A stretch of DNA of 64,000 bases, taken from contig JBBQJW010000017.1 in NCBI GenBank assembly GCA_038326325.1, positions 5,218 through 69,217 on the forward strand, written 5' to 3'. The translations under genes and the position numbers were made by a program. A model generated the notes under the pieces. It was not told the origin of the DNA, ran no database searches, and was given only the letters and a program-made list of their open reading frames with translations. Source of the DNA: UBA10324 sp038326325. Its GTDB lineage: Bacteria; Bacteroidota; Bacteroidia; Chitinophagales; UBA10324. Shown here piece after piece: positions 34,860-43,988 of this stretch (positions are counted from its first letter, which is position 1; each line of letters opens with the position of its first letter).

Positions 34860-35433
34860 GAATTCATTTTTATCATTCAGTGGTCTTTAACTCATTGTCG
34901 TTACCAACAAAACCCTAAAAAATTGTTAGTTCATGTTTGTAAACGATACAAGATTTACTCAACCGGACTTAGTTGTTACATCTTGATTTTAGTAATGTTT
35001 TTAAGGTAAAAAAATTCATACTACACCAACATAACTTCAATGAGTGTGTTCTAAATTATTTATCAAGATAAAGCGAGAAGAGTTTTTTTTTGGTATGTTC
35101 ACAACAACGCTAAATGATTGATTAGTTGGTAACTTGATTGTTGGTGTAAATGTTAATTGTGTGATTGGAATATTGAAAACTGAGATTGAGCTGATATAAA
35201 AAAATACTTGTACACGAATTCACACCGCTAATAATTTGTAATAATAATTTTATAAAAAATTTAATTAAAAATACTGTTGGTAAGAGTGAAAAACTTCCTT
35301 TATAAAAATTTTTATTAAACCTCTTACATGAATCAAAAAAAATAATGGAACGCAGATCATTATGATTTTTATGATAAGCGCAGATAAAAAATCTGTTTTA
35401 TGTTTTATTTATAAAATAGGTCTATTAAAAAAA
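34860..35433. other. Gene-free, very AT-rich stretch
   Basis: No frame or RNA gene could be supported. A TACACCAAC near 35030 has its complement GTTGGTGTA near 35143, a possible long-range fold. A degenerate ACGCAGAT/CGCAGAT repeat patch is near 35350-35390. One TGTTACA site is at 34974. Confidence 0.5.
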
Positions 35434-36828
35434 TTAATTCAGGGCAGGTTGTGAAACTTCAACAGGTATTCCCTGTTTTGTAATTTCAACATAACCGCCT
35501 TTAATATTTTTTATCAAGTCAAAACCTTTTCGTTTTAAAATTGAAGCAGCTATCATACTTCTATAACCTGCCTGGCAGTGAACATATAGTCGATCTGTAG
35601 GTTTTAATTCATTCAATGAATCATCGAAATTTTGCAACACACAATTCTCTGCGTTTTCAATATGACCAGCATCGAATTCATTTTCTTTTCGCACATCAAC
35701 TACCATTATATCTTTTTCATGTTTTAAATCTAATTGAAATTCTTCTGCATCAATTGTAATTATCAGGTCAGTGGGTTTACCTGAGGTTTGCCATTCAGAA
35801 AAACCACCATTTAAATATCCAATAACATTTTCGTAACCCACACGAGCCAGGCGAAGAATACTTTCTGTTTCTTTTCCTGTTTCAGTTACAAGAATTAAAG
35901 GTTGATTAATATTAATTAAAGTTCCAACCCATTCAGCAAAGCGACCATTCAATCCAATATTAATTGCGCTTTTAATAAATCCATTTTCAAAATCATCAGC
36001 ATTTCTTGTGTCGAGAACTAATGCACCCTTATTAATTTCATTTTCAAATTCTGTTACACCTAATGCTTTTGTATTTCTACTCATAATATCATCCAGAAAA
36101 GAATAACCTTTTTTATTTATCTGGGCATTCAATGGAAAATAAGCAGGTGGTGCAGCTAATCCAGTGGTAATATTTTTTATAAACTCATTGCGAGTCATAT
36201 CCTTTAAAGCATAGTTCAGCTTTTTCTGTTCTCCTATTGTGCTGAAAGTTTCTTTTCCAATATTTTTTCCGCACGAAGAACCAGGTCCATGGGCAGGATA
36301 AACAATCACATTATCATCTAATTTTTTCAATGTATTATTTAATGAGTCATACATCATTCCAGCTAACTCTTCTTTTGAAATATTTGCACCAAATAAGTCA
36401 GGGCGACCTACATCACCAACAAATAAAGTATCGCCGGTAAATACACAATAAGGTTTTCCTTCTCGATTTCTTAAAAGATAGCAACTTGACTCAGGTGTGT
36501 GTCCAGGTGTGTGTAACACTTCTATTTCACTGTTGCCAATTTTAAAAAGCTCACCATCTTTTGCCACATAAATTTTATAATCAGTTTTCGCATTTGGACC
36601 GTAAATAATTTTTGCGCCCGTTTTTTTAGCGAGGTCAATATGACCACTTACAAAGTCAGCATGAAAGTGTGTTTCAAAAACATACTTGATTTTAACACCC
36701 GCTTTTTCAGCTTTATCAATATAAGTCTGGTAATCACGAAGAGGATCAATCACAGCAGCTTCTCCATTACTTGAAATAAAATAGGCAGCTTCTGAAAGAC
36801 AATTAGTATAAAGTTGTTCAACAGTCAT
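35434..36828 (-). CDS. MBL-fold persulfide dioxygenase fused to tandem rhodaneses
   Basis: The protein has 464 residues. The N-terminal metallo-beta-lactamase domain (1-250) has THFHADFVSGH, HTPGHTPES, FTGDTLFVGDVGRPDL and YPAHGPGSSCG, the ETHE1-like persulfide dioxygenase pattern. Two rhodanese modules follow. The first (about 265-350) reads LILVTETGKETES at the active-site loop and lacks the cysteine. The second (about 365-455) has YVHCQAGYRS with the catalytic cysteine. The layout matches CstB/BlrB-type enzymes that oxidise persulfides and transfer sulfane sulfur. Confidence 0.93.
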   Translation of the reverse strand: MTVEQLYTNCLSEAAYFISSNGEAAVIDPLRDYQTYIDKAEKAGVKIKYVFETHFHADFVSGHIDLAKKTGAKIIYGPNAKTDYKIYVAKDGELFKIGNSEIEVLHTPGHTPESSCYLLRNREGKPYCVFTGDTLFVGDVGRPDLFGANISKEELAGMMYDSLNNTLKKLDDNVIVYPAHGPGSSCGKNIGKETFSTIGEQKKLNYALKDMTRNEFIKNITTGLAAPPAYFPLNAQINKKGYSFLDDIMSRNTKALGVTEFENEINKGALVLDTRNADDFENGFIKSAINIGLNGRFAEWVGTLININQPLILVTETGKETESILRLARVGYENVIGYLNGGFSEWQTSGKPTDLIITIDAEEFQLDLKHEKDIMVVDVRKENEFDAGHIENAENCVLQNFDDSLNELKPTDRLYVHCQAGYRSMIAASILKRKGFDLIKNIKGGYVEITKQGIPVEVSQPALN

Positions 36829-36854
36829 TGTATGAGTTTGTTGTTTAAGAGACG

Positions 36855-36862
36855 CAAAAGTA
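36855..36862 (-). promoter_or_regulatory. -7 element (TACTTTTG) of the persulfide dioxygenase gene
   Basis: On the minus strand TACTTTTG fits TAnnTTTG and lies 26 bp before the start codon at 36828. Confidence 0.5.
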
Positions 36863-36989
36863 AAACATGAAATGAACTGAAAAATTCAATTTATGACCTT
36901 TTATTAAATGTGTTTTAAGGAAACTATTTAAGAATGGTAGCGAATAAGACCCTTGAAATACCTTAAAAAGCACACTAATAATATTTAAA

Positions 36990-39983
36990 ATGCCTGAGTT
37001 AGTAGCGCATAAATCATCCGATTTTCGTCCACGGGAAGCAGAAAACAAACAGTTAATCAATCTGTATAGGTTGTTTAGCATAACAGGCGCAATCGTTTAC
37101 CCAACATTTTATTTCATATTCAAATATGCATTTCCTGAGAATCATGATTCATTTTTACTGCGTGTGATAATGTCGGCTTTATGTCTTGGAATATTTTTTA
37201 CGACTTATACCGAAAAAGTATTTATAGAGAATTTGAATAGCATTCTTTTTCTCATTTCTTTTTGCGGAGTAGCACACTTTACTTACCTGTTATGGGTAAA
37301 TGATTTCCATGTTTTTTATTACATTGGATTTCTATTAACAGTATTTGCATTCAGTTTCACTTTAAAGCGATTAATAAATCTTTGGTTGTTTCTTATTTTT
37401 TCATTAGTGGCTGTAACAGTTTCAGCATTTAATATTTTAGATGCTCGTGATGCCTCATTCTATATTTTCTCATCAGGACTTATGTTCTCTGTTATTTCAA
37501 TTCTGTTATCACACAAACTTCAGACAGAGGAAGAATCAAACTTAGGAACATACTTACTTGAATCACTTTATCAGGAATCGCCTGATGCAATCATTATTGT
37601 TGAGAAAAAAGAAGACCGCATTCTTCGTATTAATAAAAAAGCACTTTCACTTTTTAATATTGATGATGAAGAAAAATTCGGATACCTGCCACTTCATGAA
37701 TTAGTAGGAAGAAACCTGAATGAATCAAAAACAATTTTATCACTCGACATTAATAACAGTGATAAAATTTGGGTGAATGTGGCTCGAGAAGATTTTTCTA
37801 TTCAAGGAACCGATTATGGAATTATTCGCCTGCTTGATATTTCTGCCGATAAAAAATTATCGGATGAATTAAGAATGAAGGACGCACTGTTAAGTGGTGT
37901 AACAGAAGCAAGCACAAGTCTTTTGCAGAAAAAAGATTTTCAATCTGCCATCAAAGAGGCGATTAAGTTGCTTGGTAAAGCAACTCATGTTGATAGAGTT
38001 TATGTTTATGAAAATAATATTGATGATGCTACAGGAAAAACGATTTTCAGTCATCGTTATGAATGGATAAAAGAAACAGACTCATTCAGAATTAATCGTC
38101 AGCAATTACAAAATATTTTTTACGATGATTTTTTTCCGCGCTGGGAAAAAGAAATGAGTATAGGAAAGACAATTAAGGGAAATGTTGAAGATTTTCCAAT
38201 AACAGAAAAAGTGATTTTAGGAAATAGAAAAACTCAATCACTGATTGTTGTACCTATTTCTATTGACGATAGATTCAGTGGATTTATTGGTTTTGATAAC
38301 TGCCATAGCAAACAAGAATGGAGTTACATTGAAGAAAGTATTTTGCGTTCAGCAGCAGCAGCAATTTCCGGAGCAATAAGCAAGCAAACAAAAGAGCGCG
38401 AAATTGTTTTAGCAATGGAAGCAACTGAATCTGCATCAAAGGCTAAAGAAAGTTTCCTCGCCAATGTGAGCCATGAAATTCGCACCCCGATGAATGGAAT
38501 AATTGGCCTTACTCAACTGTTACAAAAGTCGAAACTTGATGATAAGCAAACACAATATATTACTGCAATAAAACAATCGTCGGAGCACTTGCTTGTTATC
38601 ATCAATGACTTGCTTGACTTTTCAAAAATTGTAGCGGGGCAAATGGAATTCGAAAATATTGAGTTCGATTTAACATCACTGCTTTATAACATCAATCAGA
38701 CTTACGGTAATCGTGCGCTTGATAAAGGAATTTATTTACATGCTGATATTTCGGATGATGTTCCTAAAAAAATCATGGGCGACCCCGTTCGATTAAATCA
38801 GGTGTTGGTCAATCTCGTTGGAAACTCAATCAAGTTTACTGAGCAGGGAGGTGTAACAATTCGAATCAGAAGTTTAGAAAATGAAAATAATATTCAACGA
38901 CTTCGGTTCAGTATTGATGATACCGGAATTGGAATTCCAGTGGATAAATTAGATTCAATTTTCGAAAGCTTTAAACAGGCAAGTAAAGAGACCGCCCGCA
39001 AATACGGAGGAACAGGATTAGGATTAAGCATCGTAAAAAAATTAATTGATGCGCAAAATGGAAAAGTATGGGTAGAGAGCAATCTCGGACATGGTTCAAG
39101 TTTTATTTTTGAATTGAACTTTGAATTGCCTTCGGAGAAAAAAATAAGTGTAACAGTTTCAACTAACTATCACCAACTTACGGGAGTAAATATTCTTTTA
39201 GCTGAAGACAACATGGTGAATCAATTGCTCGCTAATGATTTGATTTCGGAATGGGGAGCACAAATTGATATTGCCGACAATGGAGAAATTGCAATCAATA
39301 AACTTCGTCAGAAAAAATATGATTTGATCTTAATGGATGTGCAGATGCCGATTGTGAACGGACTGGAAGCAACCGAAATCATTCGAAACTACTCTGATGT
39401 AGCACTCCAGTCAATTCCGATAATTGCAATGACTGCAAATGCAATTAAAGGCGACAACGAAAAATGTATATCTGCCGGAATGAATGACTACATCACAAAG
39501 CCCTTTAAACCCCTTGATTTGAATAATAAAATTTGGCAGTACCTTTCGAAAGAAAAACAAAGTGTTGCCGAAGGAATAACCGTACAAACAAAAAATTCTT
39601 CAGCTGTGGAACAGGAATTTACATCAACCATCATCAACCTCATGAACCTTAAAGAATTTTCGAGAGGTAAAAATGATTTCTTAGTAAAGATGCTTGGGTT
39701 ACTACTCGAGCAAACTCCGCCTGCTGTTCAGCAAATAGGTGATGCAATACCAAATTGTGATTGGGATACTGTTCGCAGCCTTGCGCACAAGATGAAACCA
39801 AATATTGGCTTGCTTGGAAATCCTGATTTAGATGTATTGATTTTAAAATTAGAAAAAAATTCTGATGCAAAAACTGAATTAGAAACTCTTCCTGAAGTTT
39901 ATAATAGTTTCAATCAGTTATTAATTCCTGCATTGGATGAAGCCCGAAAAGCCCATGCCTTCTATGGTTCAGCCAAATCGTAA
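36990..39983 (+). CDS. Hybrid sensor histidine kinase with receiver and HPt domains
   Basis: The protein has 997 residues. About six N-terminal membrane helices (35-185) are followed by a PAS domain (about 195-300), GAF-like sensor (about 310-475), HisKA with the phospho-histidine in FLANVSHEIRTPMNGI (near 495), HATPase with N, G1 (DDTGIGIP) and G2 (GGTGLGLSIV) boxes, a receiver with LILMDVQMPIVNGLEATEI and TKPFKP, and an HPt domain at the end (RSLAHKMKPNIG). It is likely the start of a phosphorelay; three regulators follow on the same strand. Confidence 0.93.
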   Translation: MPELVAHKSSDFRPREAENKQLINLYRLFSITGAIVYPTFYFIFKYAFPENHDSFLLRVIMSALCLGIFFTTYTEKVFIENLNSILFLISFCGVAHFTYLLWVNDFHVFYYIGFLLTVFAFSFTLKRLINLWLFLIFSLVAVTVSAFNILDARDASFYIFSSGLMFSVISILLSHKLQTEEESNLGTYLLESLYQESPDAIIIVEKKEDRILRINKKALSLFNIDDEEKFGYLPLHELVGRNLNESKTILSLDINNSDKIWVNVAREDFSIQGTDYGIIRLLDISADKKLSDELRMKDALLSGVTEASTSLLQKKDFQSAIKEAIKLLGKATHVDRVYVYENNIDDATGKTIFSHRYEWIKETDSFRINRQQLQNIFYDDFFPRWEKEMSIGKTIKGNVEDFPITEKVILGNRKTQSLIVVPISIDDRFSGFIGFDNCHSKQEWSYIEESILRSAAAAISGAISKQTKEREIVLAMEATESASKAKESFLANVSHEIRTPMNGIIGLTQLLQKSKLDDKQTQYITAIKQSSEHLLVIINDLLDFSKIVAGQMEFENIEFDLTSLLYNINQTYGNRALDKGIYLHADISDDVPKKIMGDPVRLNQVLVNLVGNSIKFTEQGGVTIRIRSLENENNIQRLRFSIDDTGIGIPVDKLDSIFESFKQASKETARKYGGTGLGLSIVKKLIDAQNGKVWVESNLGHGSSFIFELNFELPSEKKISVTVSTNYHQLTGVNILLAEDNMVNQLLANDLISEWGAQIDIADNGEIAINKLRQKKYDLILMDVQMPIVNGLEATEIIRNYSDVALQSIPIIAMTANAIKGDNEKCISAGMNDYITKPFKPLDLNNKIWQYLSKEKQSVAEGITVQTKNSSAVEQEFTSTIINLMNLKEFSRGKNDFLVKMLGLLLEQTPPAVQQIGDAIPNCDWDTVRSLAHKMKPNIGLLGNPDLDVLILKLEKNSDAKTELETLPEVYNSFNQLLIPALDEARKAHAFYGSAKS

Positions 39984-40173
39984 AATTATTTTATTCTTAA
40001 CGGTAACTTAACATTAGCATTCGTAAAACCGACTGCCCATTACTATCTACAAATTAACCTTTAAATAATTCTGTCTGGCGGTTATTGTTGGTGCTTTATC
40101 GAAACGGATTATGTTCCTGTTTCTTGTATGATACTTTTGGACAACAGAGAAAAAGAATTCTCTAATCTACTTA

Positions 40174-40545
40174 ATGAAAAAAACACTACTTGTTGTTGAT
40201 GACGAATTAAGCATTCGTTTACTTCTCGAACATTTTCTCGGGGAAGAATACAATGTAGTTACAAAGGAAGATGGAAAAACTGCTTTTGATTGGTTAGAAA
40301 AAGGAAATCACACAGATTTAATTTTAGCTGACCTTGAAATGCCGAAAGTTGATGGATTTGAATTGTTAGTAAAACTTCGCGACAATAAACAAACACAATC
40401 TATTCCCTGTATGGTTGTTACTGGAAAAGCAAAAACTGATAACTACATGAAATCATTTCGACTGGGAGCAATGGATTTTTTACAGAAGCCGTTCACACCC
40501 GAAGAAATAAAAAACAGGGTTGAGATTATTTTGAGAGAGAAATAG
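40174..40545 (+). CDS. Single-domain response regulator
   Basis: The protein has 123 residues and is a CheY-like receiver only. The acidic pocket is LVVDDELS, the phospho-acceptor is in LILADLEMPKVDGFELL, and the conserved Thr and Lys are in MVVTGKAKT and LQKPFTP. It has no output domain, so it could shuttle phosphate between the hybrid kinase's HPt and another partner, or act by protein contact. It lies 190 bp after the kinase gene. Confidence 0.92.
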   Translation: MKKTLLVVDDELSIRLLLEHFLGEEYNVVTKEDGKTAFDWLEKGNHTDLILADLEMPKVDGFELLVKLRDNKQTQSIPCMVVTGKAKTDNYMKSFRLGAMDFLQKPFTPEEIKNRVEIILREK

Positions 40546-40570
40546 ATTTAAAAACACAACTGAAACTAAA

Positions 40571-40984
40571 ATGATGATTGTATTTGTTAACCACGATAAA
40601 GGACTACGAGAGACATTCATGAATACTTTTCATCAGACAAGTAAAGTGTTTTGTTTTGGCGATATGTTTGAAGCATATAAATGGATCAGAAAGCATGATA
40701 AATCTCCGGATGTAATTATTACCGAAGTTGATTTACAAGATCCATCAGGATTACAAACACTCAAATTTTTAGAAACGAAAAGCAAGCTAAAAGAAACAAA
40801 GTTGATTGCATTTACACCCGAACCTGCTGCCAAGGAAGAAATATCTTTAGTCGTTTCAGAAGGAGCCGATGCAGTTTTCACAACAGCAACATTATTAAGT
40901 GATGTGAGTTCTTACTTAAAATATCTTGAATCAACAAGCACATCAACAAAAAGCGGAAACCCAAAATCGACCGATAAAAAATAA
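40571..40984 (+). CDS. Degenerate receiver-domain protein
   Basis: The protein has 137 residues. A receiver fold is recognisable (MIVFVNHDKGLRETFMNTF, IITEVDLQDPSGLQTL, KLIAFTPEPAAKEE, EGADAVFTTATLLSDV). The acidic pair is reduced to NHD, and the conserved lysine before the last helix is missing (FTTATLL). It may be a pseudo-receiver that works without phosphorylation. A Ser/Thr/Lys-rich tail follows (STSTSTKSGNPKSTDKK). It is 25 bp after the canonical receiver. Confidence 0.8.
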   Translation: MMIVFVNHDKGLRETFMNTFHQTSKVFCFGDMFEAYKWIRKHDKSPDVIITEVDLQDPSGLQTLKFLETKSKLKETKLIAFTPEPAAKEEISLVVSEGADAVFTTATLLSDVSSYLKYLESTSTSTKSGNPKSTDKK

Positions 40985-41081
40985 TTTATAAGCGAATTTC
41001 AGTCGGTTAATATTTCTGTAACGCCGATTAAACGCAATATTTAGAAGTTAATATTATTTTTGACCAACTCCAATTTTTATC

Positions 41082-41768
41082 ATGAAGTGCTTAGTTGTTG
41101 ATGACGATAAAATTTCTCGCGAATTAGTTTGCGAATGCATTAAAGAAACCGAATGGTTAATTCTCTCCAGTGTTTGCAAAAGCGCAATTGAAGCTTCAAA
41201 TTACTTGAGTAATAATGAAGTTGATTTGATTTTTCTTGATGTAGAAATGCCGAAGATGAGCGGACTTGAATTATTAAAAAGTCTAAATCACAAACCACAA
41301 GTAATTTTAATTACAGCGAAAGAAAAATATGCTGTTGAAGCTTTTGAATATGAGGTGACTGATTTTTTAGTTAAGCCGGTTAATCATACTCGTTTTTTAA
41401 AAGCAGTTCAAAAAGTAAAAACAAAGAATAAACCCTCATCCATTGAATCGGTTAACGGAGGAAATATTTTTATTAAAGTTGATTCTGAATTAATCAATTT
41501 GAGTACGAGCGAAATTTTGTGGATTGAAGCATTGGGAGATTATGTGAATTTCATAACCCCTACAAAAAAATATGTGGTGCTCAGCACCATGAAAAATATT
41601 GAAACAAAATTGCCGCCATCAGAATTTGCGCGTGTGCATCGCTCTTATCTTGTTCGTATTGATAAAATAAAAAAGATTTCAGAAGATATTATTCTGGTAG
41701 AGAATAAATTGATTCCAGTGAGTAAGTCATACAAAAAAGATTTACTTGAGCGTTTAACTACTCTGTGA
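41082..41768 (+). CDS. LytTR-family response regulator
   Basis: The protein has 228 residues. The receiver domain is at 1-120, with LVVDDDKIS, LIFLDVEMPKMSGLELL, ILITAKEK and FLVKPVNHTRF. The LytTR DNA-binding domain is at about 130-225 (ILWIEALGDYVNFITPTKKY, then FARVHRSYLVRIDKIK). It follows the hybrid kinase and two receivers. Its stop overlaps the GTG start of the downstream lipoprotein (GTGA), so expression of the two is coupled. Targets are unknown. Confidence 0.93.
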   Translation: MKCLVVDDDKISRELVCECIKETEWLILSSVCKSAIEASNYLSNNEVDLIFLDVEMPKMSGLELLKSLNHKPQVILITAKEKYAVEAFEYEVTDFLVKPVNHTRFLKAVQKVKTKNKPSSIESVNGGNIFIKVDSELINLSTSEILWIEALGDYVNFITPTKKYVVLSTMKNIETKLPPSEFARVHRSYLVRIDKIKKISEDIILVENKLIPVSKSYKKDLLERLTTL

Positions 41769-43447
41769 AAAATTTAGTAGCCGCGAATTATTTTTTACTT
41801 AATTTTTTTTTAGTAATTATTTTTTGCATCGGGTTTTCTGGTTGTGCGAATGTTGTTGCTCCAACGGGTGGAACAAAAGATATTCTTCCACCGAAAATAA
41901 TTTCATCAACACCAAAAAATTTAACAACTAATTTTAAGAGCAAGGAAATTAAAATCTCTTTCGACGAATATTTTTCGTTGAATAACCCTGCGACTGAAAT
42001 TTATTTATCGCCGATTGCAAATGGTAAATTGAAATGGAGAACAAGGAAGAAAAATCTATTTATCACACTTCCTGATTCAATGAAAGAAAACACCACCTAC
42101 ACTATTCATTTCGGAAATTCAATTCAGGATATTACTGAACAGAATAAATTGGAAGGACTGAATTATGTGTTCTCTACAGGGCCGGTGATTGATTCATTTC
42201 GAATTCAGGGAATAGTGATGGATGCAAAAACTCAAAAACAACAGAAGGGATTTTTAGTGATGCTGTATTCTTCATCCGATGATTCGGTTGTTGCGAAAAA
42301 TAAACCGGATTATTTCGCACGAACAAATGAAAGCGGAGAATTTGTTTTGGATTATTTGCACGAGGGAAAGTATCACCTGTTTTGTTTGAGCGACCAGAAC
42401 GGAAATTATTTGTACGACCAACCGAATGAAGAAATTGCTTTTGTTGACACAATGATTTCGGTTCACGATACAACTGCATTTTATTCTCTCCATTCATTTC
42501 TTCCAACCCAACTGAAGACAGTTTTGCTGTCTTCATCATCGGCAGATAACAAGAAAATTTCTTTTGCTTTCAACCATGAGGTGAAAGATTTTTCTCTTCA
42601 ATTAATTTCAGATTCAACTAAAATTCTGTTTCAATCAAAAAATAAAACGGGCGATACACTTTATGCCTGGATAGAAACAAAACAAATTGATAGTATTTTT
42701 TTTCAGTTGAATTTGAATAGTGAAACTGATACAGTTGCTGTTCGATTAAAATCTTCATCAACTCCGACGAAGGGATTGAATAATAAATTTTCTATCCGGA
42801 CAAATCTTGTGGGGTCAAAAAATAATTATGGATTGTTGCCTGATAACCGATTTGAATTGTATTTCTCTTACCCACTGAAAAGTATTGCAAAAGACATTCT
42901 TGCTTCTTTCATTATTGATTCAACAAAGGAGACAAAACGAACATTGTTCTTAAAGAAAACGGATTCACTTACGCAACTTCCATATTCGGTTTGTAATAAT
43001 GAATTTCAATCGCAACAGAAATATAAGGTGATAATTCCCGCAGGATTGTTTGAAGATGTTTATGGAAATAAAAGCGACAGTGCGGTTTTTGAATTCAAAC
43101 AATTGTCAGAGGAACAAACCGGAAATCTGAAGCTAACTGTTACACTTAAAGACAGCACGAAACATTATTACTCAGAACTGATGCAGGGAAATTCAATAGT
43201 AAAAGAATGGGCTCTCGAAAACGGAAAAAACTTTTTTTTATTGAAATCATTAACTCCAGGCGCATATAGACTGCAATTCGTTTGCGATGAAAACGGAAAC
43301 GGAAAATGGGATTCAGGAGATTACTGGAAGAAGAAACAACCCGAAAAAATTATTCTTTACACTAAAGAAATGACTGTACGACCCAACTGGGATTTAGAAA
43401 TTGAAACAGAGGTTGGTGCAACTTCATTTGGAAAACGGAAGAAATAA
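41765..43447 (+). CDS. Lipoprotein with N-terminal Ig-like (SbsA type) domain
   Basis: The protein has 560 residues with a GTG start overlapping the LytTR gene. The signal peptide ends in a lipobox (GFSGCANVVAPTGG). The CxNxxxPTGGxKDxxPP opening is typical of a Bacteroidota lipoprotein family. A SbsA-like Ig domain follows (ISSTPKNLTTNFKSKEIKIS to YVFSTGP). A fibronectin-like or CarboxypepD_reg-like segment is near 145-235 (GFLVMLYSSSDDSVVAKNKP, YLHEGKYHLFCLSDQNGN). It is probably outer-membrane-anchored; function unknown. Confidence 0.8.
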   Translation: MKNLVAANYFLLNFFLVIIFCIGFSGCANVVAPTGGTKDILPPKIISSTPKNLTTNFKSKEIKISFDEYFSLNNPATEIYLSPIANGKLKWRTRKKNLFITLPDSMKENTTYTIHFGNSIQDITEQNKLEGLNYVFSTGPVIDSFRIQGIVMDAKTQKQQKGFLVMLYSSSDDSVVAKNKPDYFARTNESGEFVLDYLHEGKYHLFCLSDQNGNYLYDQPNEEIAFVDTMISVHDTTAFYSLHSFLPTQLKTVLLSSSSADNKKISFAFNHEVKDFSLQLISDSTKILFQSKNKTGDTLYAWIETKQIDSIFFQLNLNSETDTVAVRLKSSSTPTKGLNNKFSIRTNLVGSKNNYGLLPDNRFELYFSYPLKSIAKDILASFIIDSTKETKRTLFLKKTDSLTQLPYSVCNNEFQSQQKYKVIIPAGLFEDVYGNKSDSAVFEFKQLSEEQTGNLKLTVTLKDSTKHYYSELMQGNSIVKEWALENGKNFFLLKSLTPGAYRLQFVCDENGNGKWDSGDYWKKKQPEKIILYTKEMTVRPNWDLEIETEVGATSFGKRKK

Positions 43448-43454
43448 AACTTTT

Positions 43455-43979
43455 CTACTTTACTTCTTCTTTAAACCACTGAGAATACATCACATAATTA
43501 TTTGCAATTCGCATATTTATTTGTTCGAAATGTTCGGGGCTGATTTCCTTCACCTTTTTTGCCGGAACTCCCGCGTAAATAGAACCTGATTCAACACGAG
43601 TATTTTCAAGCACAACCGAACCGGCGGCTATCAGCGAATTTTTTTCTATCACACAATGGTCCATCACTATCGCACTCATTCCCACCAACACATTGTCTTC
43701 AAGTGTGCAGCCGTGCACAATTGCATTGTGACCGATTGATACATTGTTGCCAATTGTGGTTGCCGCCTTTTGATAGGTGCAATGAATTATTGCGCCATCC
43801 TGAATATTCACCCTGTTGCCCATCCGAATTGAATTCACATCACCGCGCACAACAGCATTAAACCAAATAGAACAATCATCACCTGTAACCACATCTCCAA
43901 TAACAATTGCTGTTTCCGCGATATAAATATTTTTTCCAAATACCGGAGTGAAACTGCGAACAGTCTTTATTAAAGCCAT
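43455..43979 (-). CDS. Gamma-class carbonic anhydrase-like protein
   Basis: The protein has 174 residues and is a left-handed beta-helix made of hexapeptide repeats (VIGDVVTGDDCSIWFNAVVR, NNVSIGHNAIVHGCTLEDN). Histidines in IIHCTY, IGHNA and VHGC match the zinc ligands of the gamma-carbonic anhydrase (Cam/YrdA) family. The enzyme would be a zinc trimer. Many YrdA-like members have no measured anhydrase activity, so function is provisional. It is 9 bp from the M1 peptidase on the same strand. Confidence 0.92.
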   Translation of the reverse strand: MALIKTVRSFTPVFGKNIYIAETAIVIGDVVTGDDCSIWFNAVVRGDVNSIRMGNRVNIQDGAIIHCTYQKAATTIGNNVSIGHNAIVHGCTLEDNVLVGMSAIVMDHCVIEKNSLIAAGSVVLENTRVESGSIYAGVPAKKVKEISPEHFEQINMRIANNYVMYSQWFKEEVK

Positions 43980-43988
43980 TTCGGAAAA

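Noticed and set aside
34860..35433. Hidden small gene or origin-like DNA in the AT-rich gap
   Set aside because: No frame, DnaA-box cluster or RNA structure could be supported by eye.
39150..43137. TGTWACA-free stretch of 4 kb as evidence of foreign DNA
   Set aside because: The genes are ordinary two-component and lipoprotein genes, and a gap of this size is not very surprising at the observed density.
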